From: Turnera subulata
Lineage: Eukaryota; Streptophyta; Magnoliopsida; Malpighiales; Passifloraceae
NCBI GenBank assembly: GCA_028386065.3
Contig: JAKUCV010007113.1
Span: forward strand, 23,302-87,301
Reading direction: 5' to 3'
Length of the DNA stretch: 64,000 nucleotides
The stretch's first letter is position 1; the number at the start of each line of letters is the position of its first letter. The translations under genes and the position numbers were made by a program. Below are positions 23,297-33,286 of this stretch, piece by piece. The notes under the pieces are model-generated. The model saw nothing but the letters and a program-made list of their open reading frames with translations. It had not been told where the DNA came from and did not search any database.

Positions 23297-25214
23297 TAAT
23301 ACCCTAAACTAAAGATTTTGCTTGTCCTCAACCAAACAGAAAAGAAAAGAAGGCATGATTTTGAAAGGAAGTAAAGACAATTCCAATGCATCAGATTTCA
23401 CTAGGTTTCTTCCTTGTGGTTTCCCAATTCAGGCATCTTCTTATTTTTCTTTAAAGCTGCATCGATTCTAATCAAATTCCCTTTCAGTAGTTTTTGTCAT
23501 AAAAATCCCAGGAGTAATTTCGCAACTGGCCTCCATTCCTTCTGTCAATTGAGGGATTCAGTTAAAGATTGAAAAGTGAAAAATAATACCTCATATGCAG
23601 ACCCATTACCTCTTGTCTCCACTAATGTGCATAGGTCATCAAGCTAGGATCCCTAGGTCTTTATCTGTGTTGTATTGAGGCTGGGTAAGGGTTGTCAAAG
23701 GAAGGTGGATTGTTTTTGCAAAGGTCGATGGCTTGTGAACTTGATTCTTTTGTTTTTGTTTAGGAACAGCCTGAGACAGTGTAAAGGCTGTTTGATCTTG
23801 TATTTTCTGCGGTCTCATGCTATTCGGCAACTCTGTCCCAATGCTTCAGCCACTGTTGATGTAACCATTAACTCCAACTGATGGATTGGATTTGCACTCT
23901 TTGTTGGAGAATGATTTGCCTTTGTCTTTTCTCCTCCTCTTTCTTTATTTTTTTTTCTTCTTCCCATATTTTTTTTCTTTTTTTTTTTTCAGGGGAGGAT
24001 GGAGTACATGCATCTAGTGGCATTCTGATTTTTGTACCGGCTTAGTATGGGCAATCTCTTTCTATTCTTGATCAAATCTTTCTCACAGGCTCATCGACAG
24101 GGTGAGGCTGTTTGAAGGAGTTTGTGTCCTTAGACACTGATGGCCCTTGCTTTGGTTGCAAATGGTTGAGGTGAGATGTGCAGGGTGAATGAAAGAAATA
24201 GGGCCATCATAATTGGCTCAAATGGGATTGCAAGGGTTTGATGAGTGAGGTGTGGATTTGTGTGGTCTGTAGTTATGCCAAAGATGGCCTAGATCCTTTC
24301 CTTGCCTGAAGATTCTGCTTTAAATTTTGCCTTGACAGAGGCAAGGGCCTGTTCTAAGGTAGACAGGCTGAGCCTGTTTCGTTTAGAAAAATTCTTTAAC
24401 AGGATCAATCTCAACTGACAGAATTGTTAGAATGCATTTGCATGATTATTCTGTTCTGCTCATTTTGAGGAAATAAGACAAGTCATGAGATTAGAATATA
24501 AGCAGAGTTAAATGAAAAAAGAGAAGGTGCATGAATATAAGGACAGGCTCACACTCGGAGGAACATAATAAAAATAGATAAAATTGAAATTACATGAACA
24601 CTGGGAAATACATCGAGTCGTACTATGGCTAAATTGCACCCTAAAATACCCCAAACTGAAAATCTGCAGTGTCCTCACTGCCAAAAATAAACAAAAACAG
24701 GGTGCAATGCCGAAATTTTACTACCCCAAACTGAAAGTTAAGCTATGTGGAAAGGGGGTATTTAAGCTCAACTCTAAAATGTTGAAATCGATTGGGGGAG
24801 GGGGTAGTGGATTGTGCAGACAGGATTGATCAGTTCTTATCTTAACAAGTCTAGTCCTCCTATTTTGCTGAATTAGCCGTTGGGTAGGTGGAATGCCTTA
24901 ATCAAAATACAAAATAACATAGGCTCATTCTGTGTGTGTTAGCGTGTAAAACCACCATAACAACTCTTAATGCAAAGCATCATGAAATGCAAATGCGGAA
25001 GGAGTTTAGAACTTCCCTGGCTAAATTCTGACTTGACAATTCTTTTTCTCACCAATTTGCAACACCTAAAGATTAGCAACACAAGAAAAACACACAAAGA
25101 AAAAAAAACAACCAAAGGAAAATAAAAAAAAGGTTTATATAATAAAAAACCTGATAAATCCAAATGAAAGGTAATAGTATCAAGCACCAGTCCCCGGCAA
25201 CGGCGCCAAAAAAT
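23297..25214 (-). other. B2 internal region, noncoding
   Basis: On the minus strand: primer site, about 80 bp of leader, then 3' UTR-like sequence ending with GAGGACAAGCAAAATCTTTAG and the LTR. It contains an ACAGGCTGAGCCTGT palindrome at 24363 and related half sites at about 23765, 24090 and 24543. Homopolymer T runs lie at 23945-23990. ORFs here are short and without recognisable domains. Confidence 0.75.
25191..25208 (-). promoter_or_regulatory. B2 primer-binding site (tRNA-Asp)
   Basis: Minus-strand TGGCGCCGTTGCCGGGGA is exactly complementary to the 3' end of plant tRNA-Asp(GUC), the primer used by Athila-type elements. It lies 6 bases inside the LTR end. Confidence 0.85.
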
Positions 25215-27262
25215 TGGTAGGGGTCTTGCAAGTGCACAGGGTTATTGTAGTACTATCAAGGTCGTATCCACAAGGACTGGGATAAGCCTGTTACCTTCAA
25301 ATTGACAAATTAGGCTTAAACAAACAAGAACTAGATATGAGGTGAATGCTATTGAATGTAAAATGGGCAGTAAAATAAAAGCAACAACAAAGTTGGAGTA
25401 GGAAAAGAGCAGATTTAGTGAAGCCTTAGGCATCCGGGGTTCACATGTCCTGTTTTATGCTTTAAATTGCTCAACAGCCTCACAACAGGGTGAGCCTGTT
25501 TAACGGCCTGTGTTTAATAAGATGTCTTGAATGGGCTCCCGACCTAATGTACTACCAACAACTTTCGATCTTATTGATAGTTCCCTATACTTCCATCTAC
25601 CCCCTGTCACTAGAATAGACGTCCACTTAGAGGTGAAGTTTGGTGTTGGGGCTTGCTTTCCCAAGTCTCTCCCTATCTTCTTTCGAACGGCTAAGGAGTG
25701 AAGGCTGACAATTGTTGGTCTATCACACTTGGCTTCTCCTTTCGATCCTTCACCAAGCTGATACTAGATTAAAAATAGGCTACTCAATAATCAATCAAGA
25801 ATCAGATTAAATGTGGTGTCACTTTTCATGACTGTGCCATAACAGGCTGAGCCAGTGCTGAGCCTGTGGCTGGGCCTGTCGAGAACACAAAGTCAATTAC
25901 GCAGATCAGTTCTTGCTGGCACTCTCAACCTATACTAAACCCATTTGTCTTCACTCACAGGTTCCTCCCAAGGCACTCACTCATCCTAATGCTTTTGCAT
26001 CGATCAAACCAAGGGGATTAAGAATGGGTGTTGGGGCTAATTCCTCAATTAATTCCTAACTTCTGTCGAAAGCTAGAAACTAAGGGATGGTTGTTGTTGT
26101 TCTATTAACTATGGCATCTCCTTTCGGTCCTTCACCTAGCTACCTATCATCATGCAAGGTTTTGGCCAGAACTCAAACATGTATCAAGTGTGCAACAACC
26201 AAAACAAGAAAAATGGGTTTAGAGCATAAGATGAGCAATTTATTACAATGAAATCAAAGACAAGATCTCCCCTTTAACCTGAGAGGGGTTGTTCAGTGCA
26301 TGCTCAAAATTAAAGAAACAACAAAAACAAAGAAAAGCATCAGGTTGGGAACAACTGGGAGGCTAGGGGCGACATGATTTCTGCAGCAAAAGCTGCAAAA
26401 TCTTGTGCCCCCTTGAAACTGGGTTTCTGCCCCTGTTCCTAAGCTTCTGCAATTTCTTTAGATCGATGGATTAATCGATGCCCAGTTCTTTCTTCCTTCT
26501 TCTTATTTATAGGGACAGATCCTCTTCTTCTCTCTTTTCCCACTTGCTGGAAGGTGTGGGAGTTGGGCAAGTTCAATTTTAGTTGCCCATTATGTTCCTC
26601 GGGATAAGGTGCAGTGGGAGGTGTGCCGAGGCTGAATTCTTTAGTTCTGCAGACTTTTGAGGAGGATAATAGTTCTTTAATTGCAATATTCTTTGGGTGT
26701 AATGATTTTCCCCTCTTTCCCATGCCTAAAGTCTTCCAAAATTCTCAGGTTATAATTACAGAGTTGAAAGTTTTGCGAGTGGTGAAGCTCTGCAAGTGGC
26801 TGAGTTTTATATTCTTTTCTTTACGTTTCTGGTCATCTGCAGATTCCACAGGCTGAGCTTGTACCTGGGGCTGTGTGCAGCCTCTTTCAATTCTTCATTG
26901 AAATTGAATTCAGCTCCTCTTGCGATTGATGTGGTGACATGATGGCTTTGTGGATCAAGGCAAAGGTGGTGAAATCCAGTGGAAACCTTGTTATTGGAGG
27001 GGGATTCGTGGCTCTTTACTGATTCTGCAATGAACAACAGGCCCAAAACAGGCTCATGCTCTGCCAGAGGCTGTTTCTTCGAATTCTTCAATAAATTCTC
27101 CAAAATCCATCAAAATGCACCTGGAATCACTAATCATACAGTAAGGGATAGGATTTGAGGTAATATGGTGAAATAATACAAAGTAAGGCATATAGTCATG
27201 ATGAATTGAGAGCAAATATATCTAAAATCATGCCTAAAACTATGCATATTTCATGTGCATCA
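25215..27262 (-). repeat. B2 5' LTR (minus strand)
   Basis: 2048 bp; on the minus strand starts TGATGCACATG and ends CCCTACCA. Contains ACAGGCTGAGC-type palindromes at 25842 and 26848. Confidence 0.88.
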
Positions 27263-28430
27263 TAGGGCTAAAGAGCGTAGGAGACGAAAAAAAAAACCTA
27301 AAGGGTGCTAGGGAAGTAAAATCGGCACTAGGTGTATGGATGTCTTGAGCTTGAATGTTTTAGTGTGGAAAAATATGGGGGGTATGGGTGTGTATTTATA
27401 GGCTCTAGAGGCGGTGGAAAAAAGGGTTGTTGGTGCCGACTTCTAGTCCTATGGGTACTAGGAATCCTCCTCAAACTAGTATTCAAAGTGGGTGTGTACT
27501 AGGAATTCTATTTCTCCAAGGATTAAAAAATCCCAAAAAAGAAAATAAAAACTAAATCCTAATCCTAAAAACTAAAGGAATACTAACCTATATATATTTT
27601 TGGTGGGCGTAGGACTAACTAAAAAAAAATCGCAAAGCGGTGCTGATCCAAAAATCAAAGTCAGTTGTGTGGCCTCCTTGCTCTCGGGTCGGTGCGGCTG
27701 GGTGCAGATTGGCGCACCTTTGGCGTGCCTTGATGCGCCTGGGTGTGCCCTCGGGTGCGCTGGTTGGCGCGTCTGCGGGTGCGCTGATTGGTGCGTCCGG
27801 GTGCGCTGGTGCGCCTATAGATGCGTCGCCAGGGCTAGTGGGTGCGCGTTGGTGCGTGTTGGCGCCCCATGGTGCGTGCTGATGCGCGGGTTGGTGTGCC
27901 TTTCCTAGCCCGTGGGCGCGCTAATTGTTCTCTTTATGCACCACAGTGCAATAATCGGTATATCCTATCCCAATTTTTTTTTTGTTTTTCGATTTTTTTT
28001 GTGTTTTTCTATTTTTTTGATTTTTATATTTTTTAATGAATTATGAAATGGTGGATAATCCTAGGGTGGTAGAAAAATAAAAAAATCCTAAAAACTAATC
28101 CTAAAAATTGTCTCCCCTAATTTAGCCTAGTTTGTTATGAACTCGCCATCGGAACCTAAGGGTAACTGCTAAATGTATATGAATGCATCAAAACAAATAA
28201 AATCCAACAAAGCACTCAACAAATCACCACACAAATTACGCAGAAAAGTAAAAGTTTGAGTTTAAGAAAATCTTCTCTGTTTAATTTGATGAAGAATTCG
28301 TCTTGACCCTTCCAATGTGGTTGATCTCTCCTCGAAAAATTCCTTCTTCTTGCATTCTGCATAGATTCAAAAACAAAAAAAAAATTATTGAAAATAAAAG
28401 ACTCAAAACACTAAACTACCTTAAATTGTG
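27263..28430 (-). promoter_or_regulatory. Athila-A leader upstream of the downstream ORF, with TATA box and GCGCACC-rich block
   Basis: On the minus strand the region opens after GGAGGCAACCCAC (about 28432), a motif that in this group follows the end of pol (B1 has it at 45279). There follow A/T-rich DNA, a block of degenerate GCGCACC repeats (27920-27690), and then CTCTAGAGCCTATAAATACACACC with the TATA box at 27393-27400. About 137 nt further, with B2 removed, lies the ATG of the ATHILA-type ORF. No coding sequence is seen. The layout suggests an internal promoter for that ORF; this is an inference. Confidence 0.5.
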
Positions 28431-28544
28431 GGTTGCCTCCCACACAGCGCTTCTTTACTGTCGTCTTAGCTGGACTGGATGGATGGGCGGTTATGGTGGA
28501 TCATGAAGCTTTTCGGTGAATTGCCTCCCATGAAAATCGCCTTG

Positions 28545-30312
28545 ATACTGAACATGATCACAATTGCTTTCATCCTTCGGAATGTATCCCATGCGATATA
28601 GATAATCAACGAACTCGGCAAACCAAGGAGGTTTTTTCGTAGAAATCGCATTGACCATGGCGAGTTAATCGTCCGACAGTGCGTCATTAATCGGCTCCTA
28701 CTCTTCTTATTTCTCGTCTTTCTCCAATTGTAATCTTGATAAATGATCAGCAACTAAGTTCTCTGTTCCTTTCTTGTCCTTGATCTCTAGGTCGAATTCT
28801 TGCAACATAAGAATCCATCGAAGAAGTTTTGGTTTAGCATCTTTCTTCTGTAGCAAATACTTCAATCCAGCGTGGTCCGTGTGAACAATCACCTGGAACC
28901 CAAAAGGTAACTCCTGAACTTGTCAACTGCGAATACAACAGCTAATAACTGCTTCTCCGTAGTTGCATAATTAACTAGAGCATCATCTAGAGTCTTGCTT
29001 GCATAATAAATGGCGTGCATCTTCCCATCTCGGCGTTGTCCTAAGACTGCGCCTATAGCATAGTCGCTTGCATCACACATTATCTCGAACGGAAGTGAAT
29101 AATGAGGGGGTTGAATGATGGGTGCCGAAATCAGCTCCTTCTTGAGCTTGTCAAATGCTTCCATACAGTGTTCATCAAAGACAAAAGGCACATCATTATT
29201 CAAGAGATTAGTAAGAGGTCTGGCTACCTTTGAGAAATCCTTAATGAATCTTCTGTAAAATCTGGCATGTCCAAGAAAACTGCGAATCGCCCTGACTGAA
29301 TTCGGTGGAGATAAGGTCTCTATCACATCTATCTTGGCTCTGTCTACTTCAATCCCATGTTCGAAAACTAAGTGTCCAAGAACAATTCCTTCTTGTACAA
29401 TAAAATGGCATTTTTCCCAATTAAGCACCAAATTAGTCTCCTCACATCTTGTAAGTACGTTCGATAGGTTAGATAAACAATCCTCAAATGTCTTCTCGTA
29501 GACGGAAAAGTCATCCATGAAAACTTCCATAATCTTCTCTATGTAGTTAGAGAAAATCGCCATCATGCATCTCTGAAAAGTGGCTGGTGCGTTGCACAAC
29601 CCAAAAGGCATCTGTCAATAAGCAAAAGTTCTACACGGACAAGTGAACGTCGTCTACTCTTGATCATTCGGGTGAATAGTTATCTGAAAGAATCCCGAGT
29701 ATCCGTCCAAATAGCAATAATAAGAATGCTTAGCCAATCGCTCAAGCATTTGATCAATAAACGGAAAGGGAAAGTGTTCCTTGCGCGTAGCACTGCTCAG
29801 CTTCCTATAATCAATACACATTCTCCATCTTGTAACAGTCCTCATAGGAATCAACTCGTCGTCCTTGTTCTTGACCACTATCATTCCTCCTTTCTTCGGT
29901 ACCACTTGAACTGGGGCTACCTATTCACTTTTAGAAATCGGAAAATAATCCCTGCATCAAGAAGCTTAAGAATCTCCTTTTTCACAACTTCCTTCATATT
30001 CTCATTAGCCTTCTTTGACTTTCAATACTCGGTTTGCTACCTCCCTCAAGCAAAATCCGATGCATGCATAATGTAGGACTAATCCCCTGCAAGTCCTCAA
30101 CAGAATATCCAATAGCTTTTTTATGCTTCCTAAGCACATCAAGTAGCATCTCCTCCTCTAATTTACTCAACTCGGCATTGATAATAACAGGATATGTAGA
30201 GTCGAGACCTAAGATTGCATACCGTAGCTTAGATGGTAATGGTTTCAGCTCTACCTTCGGCGCGCTCCGAACCTCCTCTTTCTTCTCTTCTCCAATCAAC
30301 TCAAAGCTCATG
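28545..30312 (-). pseudogene. pol: Athila-A reverse transcriptase and RNase H
   Basis: Minus-strand frames: 30311-29994 (RT N-terminal part with VELKPLPSKLRYA), 29905-29654 (RWRMCIDYRKLSSATRKEHF, LDGYSGFFQI), 29611-28889 (MPFGLCNAPATFQRCM, catalytic FMDD in VFMDDFSVY, and the RNase H start CDASDYAIGAVLGQ), then 28892-28707 ([19 protein letters not shown]). Breaks include stops just before the MPFGLCNA motif and frame changes near 29950 and 28890. After RNase H only a short linker (PWFAEFVDYL-like, about 28640-28500) remains, and no integrase HHCC or DDE motif follows. Confidence 0.85.
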
Positions 30313-30314
30313 TC

Positions 30315-31433
30315 TTAGGTCGCTTCCAATGTTGGCGTGTATTGCAAAATTTCTGCACTTTGGGCAATCTCCAAATCGTCATCTTCAGTAGTGCCACTCG
30401 TCACCAAACAATTCAAAAGTGGATCGTCACTACTTGCTACTTTGCTCACTTCCTTCACGGCATCATCAATAAAATCAACTCGGAAACAACTGTCTTCTTC
30501 AAGTGGTCCTTCGGTTGCACAGAAGACATTGAACTCGATTTTCTCATTCCCAATCCTTAAAGTAAGCTTTCCATCACGAACATCAATTTGAGCTCCAGCA
30601 GTAGCTAAGAACGGCCTCCCAAGAATAATCGGCATTTGAAAATCAATTTCCATGTCGAGCACCACAAAATCGACTGGTACAAAGAACTTCCCAACTTTGA
30701 TTGGAATATCCTCCAATATCCCCACTGGATATTTGACAGATCGATTCGCAAGCTGAAGAGAGATGGTAGTCAGCCTCATGTCTCCAATATCTAGCTTCTC
30801 AGCATTTCGCTTTCGAATAAGATTAACACTGGCTCCCAAATCACATAGAGCTTGCTCAATGCACATAGAACAAATATTGCAAGGAATAGAGAAACTTCCA
30901 GGGTCCTTCAGTTTCGGCGGCAGCTTGTTCTACAGGATTGCACTTCACTCCTCCGTCAAAGCCACTGTCTCGTAATCTTCTAGCTTCCTTTTCCTAGAAA
31001 CAATTTGCTTGAGAAACTTAGTATAAGCAGACATTTGAGAAATTACTTCAGTAAATGGAACATTAATATGCAATTTCTTTAAATGTTCAAGAAATCTCCC
31101 GAATTGTTCGTCTTTTTTGCCCTGCTGAGATCGCTGAGGGAATGGAACCGGTGGTTCACAAGCTTTGACTTCAGGCCATATCTCCTTCGGTTGCTCTCTT
31201 TTGTGCTTCGCTAGCTTCCACTTGGGAATCCACTTCTCTTGCTCTTGCTTCTTCTCCTCTGCTCCCTTTTCAGGTAACTACTTCTCTATTTTCGGTTGCT
31301 CTTCTTCTTCTTCTTGCTTAATGATGGTGTCGGCTTCTTCTTCTTTAGGTGGATAGGGATCATCTAATTGCTTGCCGCTTCTAAGTGCTACAGCCTTGAC
31401 TTGCTCTCTTGGATTAACTGTGGGCTGTCCCGG
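30315..31433 (-). pseudogene. pol: Athila-A gag C-terminus and aspartic protease
   Basis: The protease frame (30866-30315, 183 aa) has the active site as CDLGASVNLI, followed by YPVGILEDIPIKVGKF and IILGRPFLATAGAQID, the standard pattern of gypsy-type retropepsins. Upstream, the minus strand encodes the Gag-protease linker (SGKQLDDPYPPKEE, then FGRFLEHLKKLHINVPFTEV) with several in-frame stops, including ones near 31280 and 30920. Compare the B1 copy, where the same motif reads DLRAS. Confidence 0.82.
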
Positions 31434-33137
31434 TCAGTTTCCTGGTGTCCTCATGATCGCCTCTGCTTGCTGCGCAAGTTGCATCTCAACCATCTTTGAG
31501 TGAGTCTCCGTATTCGCCATCCAATTGTTGAATCCTTGCATCATCTCCACTTGCATACGTTGAGTCTCCATTGTGGCTTTCATCATAGATGTAAGATCCA
31601 TGTCTTGATTCTTCAGAATATGCATGCTTGAACTCTTCTGCCCATAATCGTTCCTTTGAAAGTTGCCTTGCTGGTTCGGGTTGCTCTCCCTCCATGAGAA
31701 ATTAGGATGAGAAAAAATTGTACTAAGAGAGAAGCAAGGATATACAACATAATGTGCACGTATCAATAGAGATGTAGACACAGGGTGACAAGAGAGTCAC
31801 TAAAATATGGCAATTGTAACGGATGGTTACAGTTCCCCCTTCGAGTTTAGTTACTATCATGTGTAATGATGTATTCCTAAACTATCAATAAATGCATATG
31901 ATTCTCGACAAAAAAAAATGTGCGTGTATCTAAGACATGCGCATGGAGGAGGAATAACAAGGTGCTCAAACTCTACCCATAGACACGCACGAAATTATAC
32001 AGTGCTCAATTTTATGAAATTGGAGGAAAATGCTCAACCATTCCAATTCTCCATTCTGGATTGTATGTGTTGGTGTAGGGTCCTCGTTGTTGTTTCTGCT
32101 CAATCGTCAAGTCGTCACCGGTTGGACAATTCATTGAATTGTGTCCAGCACCTGCACATTTACCACATATTAAACTAGGCATAACAGCAGCAACACATGA
32201 TTTCACCTGCTGACTCAAAGAATCTAGCTTCGAATTAAGCATTGTCACTGTCTCCACTTCCAGAATTCCAGTTACTCGCTTGTTGTTTGATCGTGAAGAG
32301 GTCTGGTAACTATTACTCGGCATCATCTCCAACTTCTGATACGCCACATCGGGTGCTTGCGCCATGAATGCCTCTCCTGAAGCTGCATCCAAACTCATGC
32401 ACAAAGGCTCATTTAAACCATTAAAGAACGATTGGACTACAAGCCATTCGGGTAATCCATGTTGTGGGCATCCTTGAATGAGATCCTTGTAACGTTCCCA
32501 TGCTTCACAAAAACTTTCTCCATCGTATTGAGTGAATGATGTAATCTTGCTCCAGATACGTGCTGCTTTATCAGGTGGATAATATTTGGCAAGAAAAGCC
32601 TTTGAAAGCTCCTCCCACGTCTTGTATGTTCCAGCTGCTCCTGACTTCAACCACTTCTTAGCCTTGCCTTGCAAAGAAAACGGGAATAATCGAAGTCGAA
32701 ATGCATCATAAGTCGCCCCATTGATCTTGATCAAATCACAAATCTCTGTAAACGTCTGTAGATGTTGATTCAGGTCCTCATTATCCAAGCCTCCAAATTG
32801 TTCCTATTGCACCATGTGAATGAGTGTTGTCTTCAGTTCAAAATTGTTGGCATTGATCGCTGGCCTTGCAAAGCTCGACTGCACGATATCCAAACTCGGT
32901 GTTGCGTAGTCATCCAATGTCTTGTTTCCTTCTTCTGCCATGATAACTGTCTCGAAATTATCTGCTACAACTTCTGCTTCCTCTTCTAATTCAGTGTCTT
33001 GAAGAAACTCCACAGGCTCTACGACTTGCTTCTGCTTTCGCTTGTTCGCGCGTAGTTGCTTGTGTAATGTTCTCTCGATCTCCGGATTGATCTAAGGAAT
33101 TGGACTCGATGAAGCACCATGTCTCCTCCTGGGCATC
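31434..33137 (-). pseudogene. gag: Athila-A gag
   Basis: Start codon taken at 33137 (MPRRRHGASSS), soon followed by a TAG. The frame 33013-32804 ends in a TAG that probably replaced a Gln codon, and 32788-32012 (258 aa) carries the retrotransposon gag domain (LRLFPFSLQGKAKKWL, LAKYYPPDKAARIWSKITSF, WERYKDLIQGCPQHG) and a zinc knuckle (CGKCAGAGHNSMNC). An unrelated insert of about 330 bp (31714-32045) breaks it just after NPEWR; the next part (HPNFSW) resumes at 31711 and runs to 31434, with a MQLAQQAEAI-type coiled-coil segment. Confidence 0.82.
31714..32045. mobile_element. Unclassified short insertion inside Athila-A gag
   Basis: Comparison with other Athila-type gag sequences and with B1 places about 330 bp of foreign DNA between the NPEWR and HPNFSW codons. 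On the plus strand it has an A-rich tract at 31911-31918 (GACAAAAAAAAATG context), preceded by AATAAATGC, which resembles a polyadenylated transcript end. Three GTGCTCAA/ATGCTCAA strings lie at 31951, 32003 and 32031. No clear TSD or terminal repeats are seen. It may be a retrocopy, a fragment of a short element, or filler DNA. Confidence 0.5.
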
Positions 33138-33260
33138 AACCAAAATCGACAACACTATGTAAAAAAGAAAAAAAAATTAAATAAAATAAAAAGAAACTAA
33201 TGCGAAAAATAAAACCTAAAGTAATCTAGCTGCAATCTCAATAGTATTAAAACCGTTTGT

Positions 33261-33278
33261 TCCCCGGCAACGGCACCA
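33261..33278 (-). promoter_or_regulatory. Athila-A primer-binding site (tRNA-Asp, one mismatch)
   Basis: Minus-strand TGGTGCCGTTGCCGGGGA differs at one base from the exact complement of the tRNA-Asp 3' end. It lies eight bases inside the 5' LTR. Confidence 0.82.
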
Positions 33279-33286
33279 GAAAAGCT

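Larger units (their letters stand above)
21243..27262 (-). mobile_element. B2: coding-free derivative of Athila-like family B
   Basis: 6020 bp with TSD TAGGG at 21238-21242 and 27263-27267. Minus-strand orientation follows from the primer site (25191-25208) just inside the 5' LTR. LTRs are 25215-27262 and 21243-23296. Its 1.9-kb internal part matches only the leader and the 3' UTR of B1 (for example the GGGGTATTTTAGGGTGCAA stretch), with gag and pol gone. It is therefore a large-deletion non-autonomous form that still has both LTRs, primer site and purine tract. Confidence 0.88.

Noticed and set aside
27600..28036. Overlapping Gly/Ala/Val/Cys-rich ORFs in the GGTGCG block
   Set aside because: They arise from the repeat composition in several frames at once; no start context or domain.
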